Shown here: piece by piece, positions 1-27,986 of the stretch | How the letters are laid out: each line of letters begins with the position of its first letter | How positions within the stretch are numbered: the stretch's first letter is position 1 | The notes under the pieces: model-generated | Database searches by the model: none | What the model saw: only the letters and a program-made list of their open reading frames with translations | What the model was told of the DNA's origin: nothing | Origin: Chrysogorgia sp. JL179-B06 | Lineage: Eukaryota > Cnidaria > Anthozoa > Scleralcyonacea > Chrysogorgiidae | Assembly (NCBI GenBank): GCA_035772405.1 | Contig: JAYKKM010000226.1 | Span: forward strand, 2,061,001-2,125,000 | Reading direction: 5' to 3' | DNA: 64,000 nt | Made by a program: the position numbers and the translations under genes

Positions 1-1383
1 TTGAAAACAACATTATTTCAGAACAACAGTCTGGCTTTCGTCCACAACATTCAACTGAAACTGCTCTCCTTTTTTCTACAAATGAATGGCTTTTCAACAT
101 GGATAATGGTTTAATTAATTTAATTAAGGTCTCTTTCTGGACCTCAAAAAAGCTTTTGACACGGTGAATCACGACATCCTGATCTCTAAACTTGAGCAAT
201 ATGGAGTTAGAGGCACAAGTCTTGAATGGTTTAGATCGAACTTGATTGTGGAGTGCCTCAAGGATCAAACCTAGGCCCACTTATTTTCCTCTTATACATT
301 AACGATTTACCAAATAGCTTAGAAACTACAAGGGCAATGTTATTTGCCGATGACACCACTCTCTCATGCAGTGGATATACAATTAACGAGATTGAAGATA
401 AACTAAATAAAGATCTAGAAAATGTTAATAAATGGCTTATTGCAAATAAACTCACACTGAATAAAGATAAAACAAAATTCATGTTAGTTGGTTCTAATTA
501 TCGTCTGGCATTAATTACTGAAAGCTCTCAAATTAACATTGTTGGAGATAGGATAAAGAGAGTTCTATATAAGAAAACGCTAGGTTTGATCATTGATGAA
601 CACTTGAAATTTGATAAGCACATAGAGGAACAATGTAAAAATATTTCTCAGAATATTGCTCTGCTAAGAAGAGCAAAATCTTTCCTTCCACTAAAAGATC
701 TAGTCACAATGTATAATGCTCTAGTTTTGCCTTACCTTACATATTGCTCGACAGTTTGGAGAGACGGTTGTTGTACTCATATTAACGAACTATCTAAATT
801 ACAAAGGAGAGCTGCGCGAGTGATAACTGGTGATACATATGATGTTCGTTCCAGTGAAATACTTGATAAACTTGGATGGTTGCCCATTGACACAACTTTA
901 AAAAATCGTGAAATAATCTAACATTTAAGGCATTAACTGAAAGGTTACCGAAGTATATATCTGAGCTATTTAATAAATGCAATACACAAATTACAATTTA
1001 CGAAGCAATGATACTAAACTGTCGTTGGCGAAACCAAAAACAAATTTTCTCAAAAGAATTAGTTTTTCCTATAGAGCTGCCATTTCCTGGAACGAGCAAC
1101 CGAACGAAATAACGGAAAATTTTCGAACCCTATCAGTGCCATCTTTCAAACGATACCTTAAAAGTATACCGTTACAAAATAACTAATTAATCATTATTTA
1201 TTATTATTAATTTTAATGTATTCTATTTAATTAATAATTAGTATATAAGTTGTATGTTGTATTGTTTGTTTAGCTTTGTATTTATTGTAAATAACCATTG
1301 TAACACGGCCCTTTGAAAAGCAGTTGTTTTATACTGAAAGGCTACCGTGTATAAATAATTTGTATAATAATAATAATAATAAT
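1..1383 (+). mobile_element. Non-LTR retrotransposon fragment (CR1/L2-like), decayed
   Basis: The stretch encodes the 3' half of a non-LTR reverse transcriptase in several frames. Around 135-240 one frame reads [15 protein letters not shown] (RT motif A). From 253 to 921 another frame reads [20 protein letters not shown] and FADDTT (motifs B and C, catalytic Asp pair), then the RT thumb with LVLPYLTYCSTVW and LQRRAARVITG. A third frame (977-1186) carries the typical C-terminal tail with NYNLRS and SYRAAISWNEQP. The frame changes and missing 5' end show a dead copy. The 3' end is a (TAA)n tail at about 1362-1383, usual for CR1/L2-type elements. The element begins before the window. The exact clade is an inference. 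Confidence 0.85.
253..921 (+). pseudogene. Reverse transcriptase core, broken copy
   Basis: This open stretch of 222 codons covers RT motifs B to E and the thumb of a non-LTR retrotransposon polymerase. The FADD box supplies two of the catalytic aspartates; the third, in the AFDTV box, lies upstream in a different frame, so no functional enzyme is encoded. There is no natural start codon; the frame simply opens at a PQG box. It is part of the 1-1383 element. Confidence 0.85.
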
Positions 1384-1904
1384 GTGGTAGTGTGTAGATC
1401 AGTCTTTTATTTTTACACTATATAAGTTTATAACGTCTCATGCACTAATATCCACTCAAGTCCAACATTCGCTAACTCCAACCATTGTCACATTTCCCTT
1501 GGATGTTCGAGTTAACGGGAGTCAACCAATAGAGAACTATTTAATGGTACAAAAGATCCAGCCATATATAGCAATATTGGCTGCAAACCTCGCCTTCGAA
1601 AGTAACAGCGTCATTTACATGTTGAATCTTAACAACGCCTACGGTTGGTAACAGGAAAGAACATGTTTCAATTATACTTATTCTGATAATTATCACATCG
1701 AAGGCCTTTATACTTAACATCCCATGACGTGTAAATGCATTATTAATCTACCAAACATCTGCATCTTCTCCAATCCACTCAGTCTCAAAGATAGTTAATA
1801 TTTCCACCATTGAACCACTTCATTCTGATTAATTTTGAATAGCAGCAACAATATTAGAGATCCCGTGGAAGTGTCTTCAAGAAGTTTTATCTCTACGATT
1901 TCCT

Positions 1905-2395
1905 GCTTTGATCATCCAAGATGTTCAAGATTGTCAACGGACTATGTCCGCAGTACTTTGACAACTATGTACATTACATTAAGGACAGCCATAAACACAA
2001 TACAAGAGCGCTAATAAAATAATAACAGTACCGAAATATCGTAGGAATTCTGGTCTTCGTACATTTCATGCCAGTGGCTCTGGAACTCATTAAGTTTGGA
2101 CTGCATGAGTATGGTTAATCTAACTAACTTTAAATGCTATTTAAATAAAAATATCTTATTCAACAATTATAATAATGACCACTTCAAGATTACACACACA
2201 TTTTGAAGTATTTATTTATTTATTCTATTAATTTCTGCTTATATTTGTTATTTGTATATATCATTTAATTAGTTTTTAGGTATAATATATATCAGTTTGT
2301 ATACTTATGTATACTTAATTGTAATAGGGCCACAAGGTAACCAGTAACTTGTATTTATCCGAATAAAGACTTATTATTATTAATAAAAATAGAAG
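1905..2395 (+). mobile_element. Decayed 3' end of a second non-LTR retrotransposon
   Basis: One frame reads MFKIVNGLCPQYFDNYVHYI and then HNTRAL, followed after stops by a shifted frame with NSGLRTFHASGS. This matches the C-terminal 'lyKilngl.P.Y' tail of CR1/L2-like ORF2 proteins. It ends with an AATAAAG-containing 3' end and a short TTATTATTA tail near 2390. It lies just beyond the stop codon of the protease gene on the other strand and may serve in its 3' flank. Confidence 0.6.
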
Positions 2396-2530
2396 ATGAT
2401 TAATATCCTCTTGTCGCGTTTAAATCAGATTCGAATAATTTAATTAATAGCGCCATCTTCATTTGTTCTCTAGATTCTCAGAATGCATCTCTTTTACAGC
2501 AGCTAAACTTTCAATTTTGTTTTTTCTTTC

Positions 2531-17901
<15,371 letters not shown>

Positions 17902-17999
17902 TTTTTCAACACTTCGTCACAAGCAAAATAAAACAGCTTTCCACATAAATTGTTCAGCTAGACATCACATCACCCCCCTGCAACCCCCTGCGGGATTTT

Positions 18000-19800
18000 C
18001 CCCAAGTATTTAACCGATTTCAATTCTGAAAACATATTTGAAATTACCGAGTCTAAATACATAACATTCGTGCCTATTATATTACGCAAACATGTATACC
18101 CTTCATGTAGTTCGTCAGATCACAAATCGCCATTGACCGCTTCGCTCCAAGGCCGAAATAATGTCCGATTCAAACGGATCTCCCAAAACGATGTGTTGGA
18201 ATTTCACAACTATCATGAACGCTTTGTGTTTATCGCGAAACCAAAGAAACCATTATATTCTACAAATTAATAGCTTTCTAACGATATCTATTTTATTTTT
18301 GTGCATAAATTGCGCCACTGCAAAGTTGTCCGTGAGATATAAAGCTCCACGAGTGCCAAACAATATTCCAATATGATTGGAAATTTATTAAAAATTTTAA
18401 ATATTTCATATTTCCTTCAAATTCCTTCAAAATTTGATCCTTCATTTCTTCAAAAAATCCTTGAAAGTGGAAGCACTTATACCTGTATGCGTCACATTTA
18501 AGGTCACGTTTGAATATAACACCCCGCGGTCCAAAAATTCACCGGTAGATAAATTTGTCGCGTTACAAACGTCCTTTCCAGTCTCCAGAGGAGAAGTAAA
18601 CGGGGGAAAATACTGGAAAGGACTTTGGGAAAGTTTAAACAGATGTGAAATAAAGCTAGTCTCCAGGCTCTTTTAAGAAAACACTAAAACCGCGGGGTTT
18701 TTTCAAAAATTTGAAAATTATGAAAACTTCAATAACACAACGTATTAATGAATAGGAATACGCAACAATTTAAACAGATCTTAAATTTTATTTTATTTTA
18801 CTTAAAAATCCTCGATTTAGCCCTAGTCAAATAATGAAAAAAATCATTGCATGGTTGTACCAGTCAATACCTGTATTTCAACATGTACTACAACAGACGT
18901 TCAACAGGCTTCCATTGTTTTACTCTCCATGAAATTTTAAATAGTATCTCCGTTTCGATGTGAAAGCTTCGACGTCTAGTCTCTTCTCATCAAGAATTAT
19001 TTTCTCTTCAACTTCAAGTTGTCCAAATATGACAAGAATATAGTCATCTTGCCTGTAAGTTTATCATTTTCTATGTTTCTATAATCTTATTATTTATTCG
19101 CGTTTCTGATGTCTGTTGATCTGCTGTTCAAGGAAGGATATTACCTCAAATGAATTGTAAAAAGTTGCTCAGTAATTGTAGGAATATAATTTGCAGCTTT
19201 AAGTCAATTAAATTCTATGGCAATAACTAAATTAACTCGATGAGATCTCTTGAATGACGCACCTGACAGTGACAAGCAACTGTATTTTGTTTCAGCATGT
19301 GATTGATGTATTTCATTACGAAATTGCTAGAACGATGTATTTCATCACGAAGTTTGATGTGGAATAAGCTTTTACATAATTAAGTGGAGGGTGGAGTAGC
19401 CAATACAATATCGATACATAAATGTCCATGGTAAAACTCCTGAATTAAAAATAGTTTTAATCATAAGCTGAATAAAAGTGTTGAGTTTGAAACTGCCGAA
19501 ATTCACTGTACTTGTATTCTCAGTAAAGTTCATAAATACGATGATCTATATCCAATATTACGACTTTTCAAAGAGAACACACAAAAAATGCAACGTATGT
19601 ATATTTTTTAGTAATAAACCCTTTTCAAGCAAATTCAAATTATAGACAAAGTGGATACGCCAATTCTTACATCTAACAAGGAGATGGGATAAGGATTAAC
19701 GTATTTATAAATGTTTACTGACTCATGCCGTGTAAATTAGCATTTTATATATACCATTGGGTATATACAGTAATAGGTTCCAAATATATTAGTGATATAT
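18000..19800. other. No gene recognised
   Basis: The 5' flank of the cathepsin gene and the space before the SEA/GON gene, which is read on the other strand; the two genes diverge from this interval. A short inverted pair (CTTTCCAGT at 18576 / ACTGGAAAG at 18611) near a CCGCGG-bounded stretch (18520-18700) looks like a decayed repeat. No convincing exon was seen. Confidence 0.5.
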
Positions 19801-19821
19801 TAGCAACAGAACGATAGATAT

Positions 19822-19953
19822 ATTAGCAACAGAACGATAGATATGTTATGTATTACCTCGGTCTTTAAAAAACCCAGCTTTAAATTCAGAAAGTTAAGCG
19901 GGGTTTTTAAAAGAACGAGTTAATACATAACATATCTATCTTTCTGTTGCTAA
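19822..19953. repeat. Inverted-repeat hairpin
   Basis: ATTAGCAACAGAACGATAGA... at 19822 is mirrored by ...TCTATCTTTCTGTTGCTAAT ending 19953, and the arms continue through ATACATAAC and the AAAAACCC/GGGTTTTT core. A direct copy of ATTAGCAACAGAACGATAGA begins about 20 bp upstream. It ends about 100 bp before the SEA/GON start codon. Confidence 0.8.
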
Positions 19954-20058
19954 TAACATGAAACCTCGTAACATAACTCGTTATGAAATGATCCCTCTTC
20001 AACTAATGACAATACTCTATTTAAAGTTTAGGAAAGCCTCAGTGAAACGTTTATCCTA

Positions 20059-20122
20059 ATGAAGAACTTTACTATACTATCATCATTGTTATTTTTATCC
20101 ATACATTTTATTGTTACTCAAG
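20059..20122 (+). CDS. SEA/GON gene exon 1: signal peptide
   Basis: ATG at 20059 opens [20 protein letters not shown] and then Q, a clear secretory signal, ending at CAAG|GTAAGT in phase 1. Confidence 0.75.
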
Positions 20123-23100
20123 GTAAGTCTTAGTGAGATAATCAAAGCTCTTTATATATTTGCAGTATATATATATCAATAATATCAAGTATACATAGCT
20201 TATCTTGTTATCCGGGCTTGCCGCGTGTACGTAATACGTTTTACGTGCTAGTTTTGGCGGGAAAATCTCTGGACCGATTTGAGACAAGCAAACAGGATTT
20301 TGGTACGTTTGAGGAAAAACGTTTTAGCAAAAATGTTTTAGAACGAGTTCAAACCTTGCAAATAATAAATTCTCATTAACCTCCTTGTTTGCTCTACGGA
20401 AAAGTATTTGCCATCGGGGCATTTTTACAGAGACCTCTGGCTCGCTCAGTTCGTCACGGTCGGTACGAAAACCTCAAGCAAACACAGACCTAACACTCAA
20501 TTCATAAGTAATAAATATAAAACTACATTTTCTGGTTGGGCCTTGGCTATAACGCCAATACATCAATACATGCATTGTAGTACAAATCAGTTAAAATGGA
20601 GCCCGCAAGATTGGAAAAAGTTAAATGGAGCCCTCATTCAACTGTGCTGCCTTTACTTATAAATGTATTTAATGGTTTAACGGATTTTTATTTAAATTTG
20701 AAATCAAATCAAGCCGTACTTAACTATAATACACAGAGAAGATCATGATATGAATCTACCAGCAGTGAAAACAAATTGGGGAAAACAGAGATTCTCCTAT
20801 CAAGCCCAATTAAGGAATGGAACGAAATTATTAGGAACTCTGATAGTCTCTCTATTTTTAAAAGAAAATACGCATAATTTATAGTATGATGTAAATTTAG
20901 CTTTAGATATACGTATGTATACACATGTATACATATGTATACATGCACATGTACAATACATAAGTATACACACTTACAGTATGTATTAGATCATAATGCA
21001 ATATACTTTTTATACTTATAAATCTTCACAGTATTTTTTATTGCTAGGGCCTAGCTCATTAATACGTTAACATATTTAATGCGAATTCGACGTTTCGACT
21101 AAATTGAAGTCATTATCATCAGGAATGCTTCAGATATTGATATTGACAGTTACAGAAGCATTAATCAGGGAATGATAATGCTGTAACTGTCATGCAACAC
21201 CAGCAGCATTCCTGACGATGATTTCAATTTAGTCGAAACGTCGAATTCTTAACGTTATTCGAAGTTACCGTTGTTCTGTATACTGACTGACTGACTGACC
21301 GACCGACCGACCGACCGACCGACTGACTGGCTGACTGATTGGTAGGCTTGCTGGCTGATTGATTGATTGGTCAGTTGGTCGGTCAGTTGATTTTAATACT
21401 AAGGGCTATATACAAAACTGTCTCTAGCTGAGCTTTATATTCATCTCTTTGTTTTTAAGTATAACTTTATTAACATTCATGCAAGAGTCTGCGATAGCAC
21501 CCCCGATAGCCCCGCGATTCCTGACCATACGCTGTATGGAACCGCACCTAATTGGGCACAGTGTCCTGAACCAATTCATTCTTTTGGAGGGTGTAGCTCT
21601 GTCGGAGAGGGTTTTACGCTAATAGCTGAGGAACAGTTTACAGGACCCAGAGATCCACAAAGACGGGAGCGGTCTCATAGGTAGAGCAGCCCCAGGCGCG
21701 CCTAAACTCCCCAACTAACTTGTTACAATGTTGCCGAGAATTACCCTCTCCTGACCAGAACTACTGTCACACATAAAGTGGAGAAAAACCTTACCGTATA
21801 ATAACAAATTACCCCTACTACAGCCTGCCACCTGCACAATGCAGTGAACCAAACAAGGCCCGACCTTGAAGTTTGATCCCAAACCAGAGCCACATCAAGC
21901 TAGAGGATGGAGATGACTGGGACATTTCCTAGGGAGGATTGCCTTAGGAGCATTGCTGTGAAGAGAATATAGCTGCGAACATGCACAAGAACAGACGACA
22001 TTGAAGTTGATGGAACAACAAAAGAAATTGCACACAATAAACACATGCAGCAGAACAGGAGACAAACAAGCATTTTAGTTATCACCCAGTATAGCAGTTC
22101 TACTGGCGCGATTGTACACACTAACAGTAAAATATCACCCGGAGTAGCCGAGCAGCAATATTACTTTATACACAGTAAACACATGGCAACAGAACAGGAG
22201 ACAAACATAAATTAAATTAAGTCACCCAGAATTGCCGGGGAACAAACCAGATGTACTGGCGCGATGGTACACACACTAACATTAAAATAGTAGCCAAAAC
22301 AGCGGACCAGATGCACTGGGGCGACGGTACACTAATGTTAATGGATACATAGACAACACATACAGCAGAACAGGAGACAAACACAAAGGAAGTCACCCAG
22401 AATAGCCGGGGAATAAACCAGATGTACTGGCGCGATTGTACACACACTAACATTAAAATTAATAGCTAAGCAGCGAACCAAATTACTGGTGCGATGGAGC
22501 AAACACATGCAGCAGAACAGGAGACAAACATAAAATAAGGTAGCCCGCAGACGAAAGCAAATACTGGCAGCTGCCGACAATATGCAAGCAAAGACATAGC
22601 GCAAATACAGTCCCCCAACGGCTGAACGATAAGCAACGTTGCAGAATATATGGACCCGCACAAGCGCTAGCAGCAGTTGAACCGGATGACCCCCCACACG
22701 ACTGAGCAACAGCAGGGAGCACAAATACAATCCCCCAACGACTGTACGGCGACGTTGCCCAGTACGGACCCGCACTAGCAGCTAGCCAGCAAGCAACAGC
22801 TGAATGAAAGCAAAGGCACGGGAGCACAATAATAAGGTATGTTAGATGAGGGTTGGGTGGGAGGGAACGAAGTATCGTGTACGACGAACAGCGCACGAAT
22901 AAGCCCTGAAGTCATGGAGGACCGTCAGATGCCACGAGTTTTGCATTGACGTAAGGCATTCAGTGCACACACCCTGAATATCTATAGGACCACAAGACCG
23001 GCAGCACACTTACTTTGCATGATGTTAATTATTTTTATTGCATAAACCCATTTAAATTTCAATGGAACCCGTTAATACGACCACCAACGGCCAAACAAAT

Positions 23101-26100
23101 GCGGTCGTATTAACACTTTTCCGTCCAAAACAAAGTGTCCCTATTAACGGAGTCGTATTAACATGGTTGTCGCAAGGCCGGGTTCCATTTTACAATTTTT
23201 GGAGTGCTACTCCGATTGAACTATATATAGACTGTAACGATAAGTAACTGGTGCCTGGGACTTGAAGCCAACCATGGGGCAGCCATGAACTCCATCCAGT
23301 CCCCTTGTTGCACAAAATGGCCGACCGGCCTGACCAGAAATTCGCCAATTTTTACGCGTTTTAACTTTTGGCTTCATATAATCATAGGGCCGTGCTTATG
23401 GAGTTATAGTTCCAGTCTATATATAGTTTAATGGCTACTCCATCTTCATGATGGTTAAAACTAGTGGATTAACATGCTTACGTTATTACTAATTATATTG
23501 ATATGCTTGCAAATGATATGCTTGCATATGTTGCGCCAATTTACGAACATGTCATTTAATTTGCCTAATTTGCCGATAGTCCTATCATAATATGGAGGAA
23601 GACTCACGACCGTCGTTCTTTAATAAAGTTATACTTACAAACAAAAAGCTTTTTCTCGTTATTAATTTTAAAGAACATACAGCTGTTAGCCAATGGCTAA
23701 TGCTGGTATATAGTTATTAAGATTTATTAATAATAATAATAATAATAAAGACGTATTAGGAGCATTATACAATTGTCTCAATGCTCTTACAACAATATAT
23801 TCTTAATGTTAAACACAATATATTCTTAATGTTAAACACACTTCTATCCAATATTTACTATTAATTCCAGCCAAGGTCAGGAGAAAATATGCCGACACGT
23901 TTGAAAGGAGTTTACAAAACAAGATTGCCTTAATCAGAAGAGATCTTCTCCCGAATAAAATGAAGCTAGTGAATCGACAAAGACAAAAAAGAGATGTCAT
24001 CAATGACAACAATAAAGAGAGTAAGTACATGAAAGGTTATATGTAATATCCATCCATTTGTTTGGATATTAAACCCAGTTTCATGCTTTTAAAGCATTCA
24101 GTTGGGGGTTCGATTTGGCTGAAATCCTGGAAACCTATAATTCACCACTGAGAAATTGCCCTCTTGTGGAATTTAGTGCAACAGTACTCGCTTTTGATCC
24201 TATGGCATTAGAGGGGACCCTTTCAGGTTAGAATATCCCGGGCCTCTCTTGGGAGCCAGCATCATGCCACTGGTTGTCAATATATGGTTTTCATCAATTC
24301 CATGCAACCAATGTCTCGTTATCTATATAATCATTTTATTTGCTTTTTACCATATATTTTCATTCAGAATTAGGACACCGGTCCTCAAATTGTTTTTCAA
24401 TAATATTGACTTGATCTGCATGAGTATGCCATATTTTAAAGTTAAATTTTAAGTTTGCAATGCCATAATAGAATGTGAACTTGATTGTAAAACGGAAAAT
24501 AGTACATGACGTCTGATCTGTTGCCATAGGTGACGAATTTCAAGCACAAATCAAATTTCTGGAAAAGTGGAATCCTTCGATGAGCAACAATGAGAGCAGT
24601 GCTTCACGTTTATTTCGAGGAAATGTTTTGGATGCTGTAAGTTATAGTTGTAAGAGTTACACTTTTTATATAAAATGTTGCAAAGGAATCATTGGAATTT
24701 ACGTTTCGTTTCATTTTCGCGTTATTAATTAACGTTTGCGCCTGTGTTTAGTATAACATTAAACAATAAATATGCTTCAACTAAATGATATCCGTGTTCT
24801 CAGGTGTAATGCCTGGGTTAGAACAGCGCACACAATAATGAGGATAGCTGATGTTGTAGCAACGTATAGATCGTTCGATTGTTTCTGTTTCCATGGAGAC
24901 AGGTCACGTGATTTCATGGAGATAAGGGAGTGAATTATTAAGCCCCAAAGTTAAGATGTTGGTGTGGACGATCAAAGTCACTTAGTCCATGCGTCTGTCC
25001 ACTAATAGGTCGTGAGTGACGACCAAATGCACGCACATATATAGAAGTCATGTTATTGTATAAGAGATGGTCATATTGGCAAATGGGAGGGGGGGGGGGG
25101 ACAATGTTTAACTCTCATATATAGAGGGTCAAAAAGTTTTACTCACAACATAGCACTTCAGAATGGAAACATTTTACAAATTTATTAGTTAAACTTGTGC
25201 CTTTGGCACTCGCAACACTGCAAGTTAAAGCGTGTGGCACCCCCTCTTTGAAATCGTATAATTGTTTAATGGCTTTTTATCATTAACGACGAAATAAAGA
25301 ACACAAGACATGCAAGTAAAAATTAGGCCATTAAGGCTAAAACAGACTGGTTAACAGACTAAAACAGACTGGTTATAATTTAACATACGCATACCCATCG
25401 ATCCGTTTACATGCACTGCGATTGATTATCCGACCGATTTCTTATCCTAGTGCATGTTATATTATGACGAAGTAACAAGGAGCGTTATTCCTTATAAGGA
25501 AGCCCAATACATTTGTGAATAAATCCACTATACAACATGCATCAGGATAAGAAATGAACCCGATCGATTAGTCGCAGTGTGTAAACGCGCCATTTTGCTA
25601 CGTTTACAAAGTACAATTAATCAAGCCAATTTATCCTGGTGCATGTTGTACAATCACGTAAATAAAAAGCAGTGGCGAGCAAATGTCGTCTTGAATAACA
25701 TTCTCTTAAATGTAGCTTATTTCGCATGTCCAAGTTTGATTTTACTTTAGTAAACAAAGTTTATTGGAGTGAGTTATGGGGCGGGTTCGAATGTTATCAA
25801 GCGGATCCTGGAAGCTTGCCTTCATTCTTAAAGGGGGTCAATCCTTATTTTATCCATTTGCCAAGCCCCATGTGCGAACTGCGTATATATTTTTAACATA
25901 ATGATCTGCTATCATTCTCGACCCAGCGCTTCTCGCGTGGAAAACCCTAATTAAGGACTCTAAACTAAATTTGAGGCATATTATGCGCGTCTGATAAGGT
26001 TCGTTGAATCATTTAGTGATTATAAGGAGAGCTTTGAAATGGAACAAAAATATTTTGCAATGAAGTTGAAAGATTTGTAGAGGAAGGTTAGTCACTGGAA

Positions 26101-27930
26101 CTCGCATAAAAAGCACGACATTTTTGGAGACATTTTATAGAGCGGAGTCTTCCGGAGAATTGGGCCGCATTCCGGCCCAGAACTCAAAAAGAGCTGAATA
26201 GAACATACTTTGATGGTTGTACATATAATGACTGTTGTTAGGTCCCTCAATTATTTTCCTTTACCTTGTAGCATATTATAAAACTTAATAAATTTTTACC
26301 CGTTGTAAATTTACACGCAATTCAGCGTTAGTAGATGCTATGTGTTGATTTTAATAAAGCTACTGTATCCATCTATCTATATCTCGTAAGTGAGAAGATA
26401 ATATACAGAATAAGTCTGTGGCATAACAGACATGAGATTATCCATGATGGCGACAGTCTTACATGGTAAAATATATATTTTTCTGAGTGCACTTAAGCTC
26501 TATAAGCTGTATAAGTACAGTCGAACCTCTATTAAACAGATACCTTTGGAATCCACTTCAAAGGAGTTATTATGTAATATTTTATATAAATTATTGCGAC
26601 TTAGACAAAAAATGTTTCCATAGCAACGTTGTCGCGTGACTCATGGCAGCCACATTGTACAAAGAAGCCGTGTTTACGTACACTAAAATTTAACATGAAC
26701 GAATTTTACAAAAAAATAAAACGATATTTAATTTATTTTAATATAATGAGAATGGTGGGAATATACTTTAATTTTAGAACATATGATAGAAATCTTGGAA
26801 AATGGAAAGATTTTTTCTAAAATTTGATGGCCACTATTCCAATTAGAACGAAATACATCATTAGAATTTATTCTATCGATCTGTACAATTTGTTTATTAA
26901 AAGTGCAAACTAAAGATCTTTTTCGAATGTGGTCCATGACAGTCACAGACATTGTTGGAAACATTGTAGCGTGTAGATGTGCTTTTATTAATACTTTGGC
27001 TTATTATATATTATAAAACAATCACTCGCCCTCTTCGTATATGAACGTATTATATACATGACAAATGTATTCTGATTGGTCAAGAGGAATACAATTATTC
27101 ATTAAAGTGCCCATAACCTCAAAATGTTTTATTGTCTTGTTTGGAAGAACTTTTAAAATGATAAAGTAACTTCTTTTGAAGATTTTCGTTTCTTTGCTTT
27201 CTTTTTGAGATATATCAGTTTGTTAACTGTGGTTTGTTTGATATGCAAATGTCTGTAATTTCGTCACGCATGCATAATGACTTATTGGAGAAATGTGTAT
27301 ATCTCTTTCATTCTCGAACGAAATCCTTTAAAATCAAGAAGTTTGGTGCTGTGGGAGAAACGCACACACGTGCTATTCACACTTTAGTGTTTTTATTTCA
27401 TGAACGCAAAGATATATAACATTCTCTGATAACTCATTATGCATGTGTGACGAAATTCCAGATATTTGCATATCAAACAAACTGATATATCTAAAAAAGA
27501 AAGCGAAGAAGTGAAAATCTTCAAAAGAAGTTACTTTATCATTTTAAAAGTTCTTCCAAATAAGACAATAAGGGGCACTTTAATTGCACTCATTATTCAT
27601 TAATTGAACTCCGGGCCAATGTTGTTTTCCAAAACCATATAATACATTACATATAATAAACAAACAATCATAATTTTACTGGTGCAATTAAGGATTTACA
27701 CTACTCGTGATATTTAAAAATTGTGCCAAATTGCACTCACCTAACGGCATTAAGCATCTCCGACAATTATTGTCACGAAATAATGTCACTACATGTACTT
27801 TTTAGATACTGGAGCAGTTAAATGGCGACCAAAGATTTATTAATTCATATGTCTTAGGACTAAAGTAAGTAAATATATAGAATTTGTTTTAAAACTGCAG
27901 CTCGATTTTCCTAGTTATTTATACTAGGCT

Positions 27931-27986
<56 letters not shown>

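Larger units (their letters stand above)
21079..21252. mobile_element. Short fold-back element with hammerhead-like motifs in both arms
   Basis: Inverted arms: GAATTCGACGTTTCGACTAA near 21083 and its reverse complement ending 21248. The interior carries CTGTAACTGTCA and GACAGTTACAG as a further dyad. Each arm contains one hammerhead-like motif, described separately. Confidence 0.75.

Noticed and set aside
22338..22896. Minus-strand cysteine-rich frames
   Set aside because: Overlapping frames through diverged tandem repeats; no splice or domain support.
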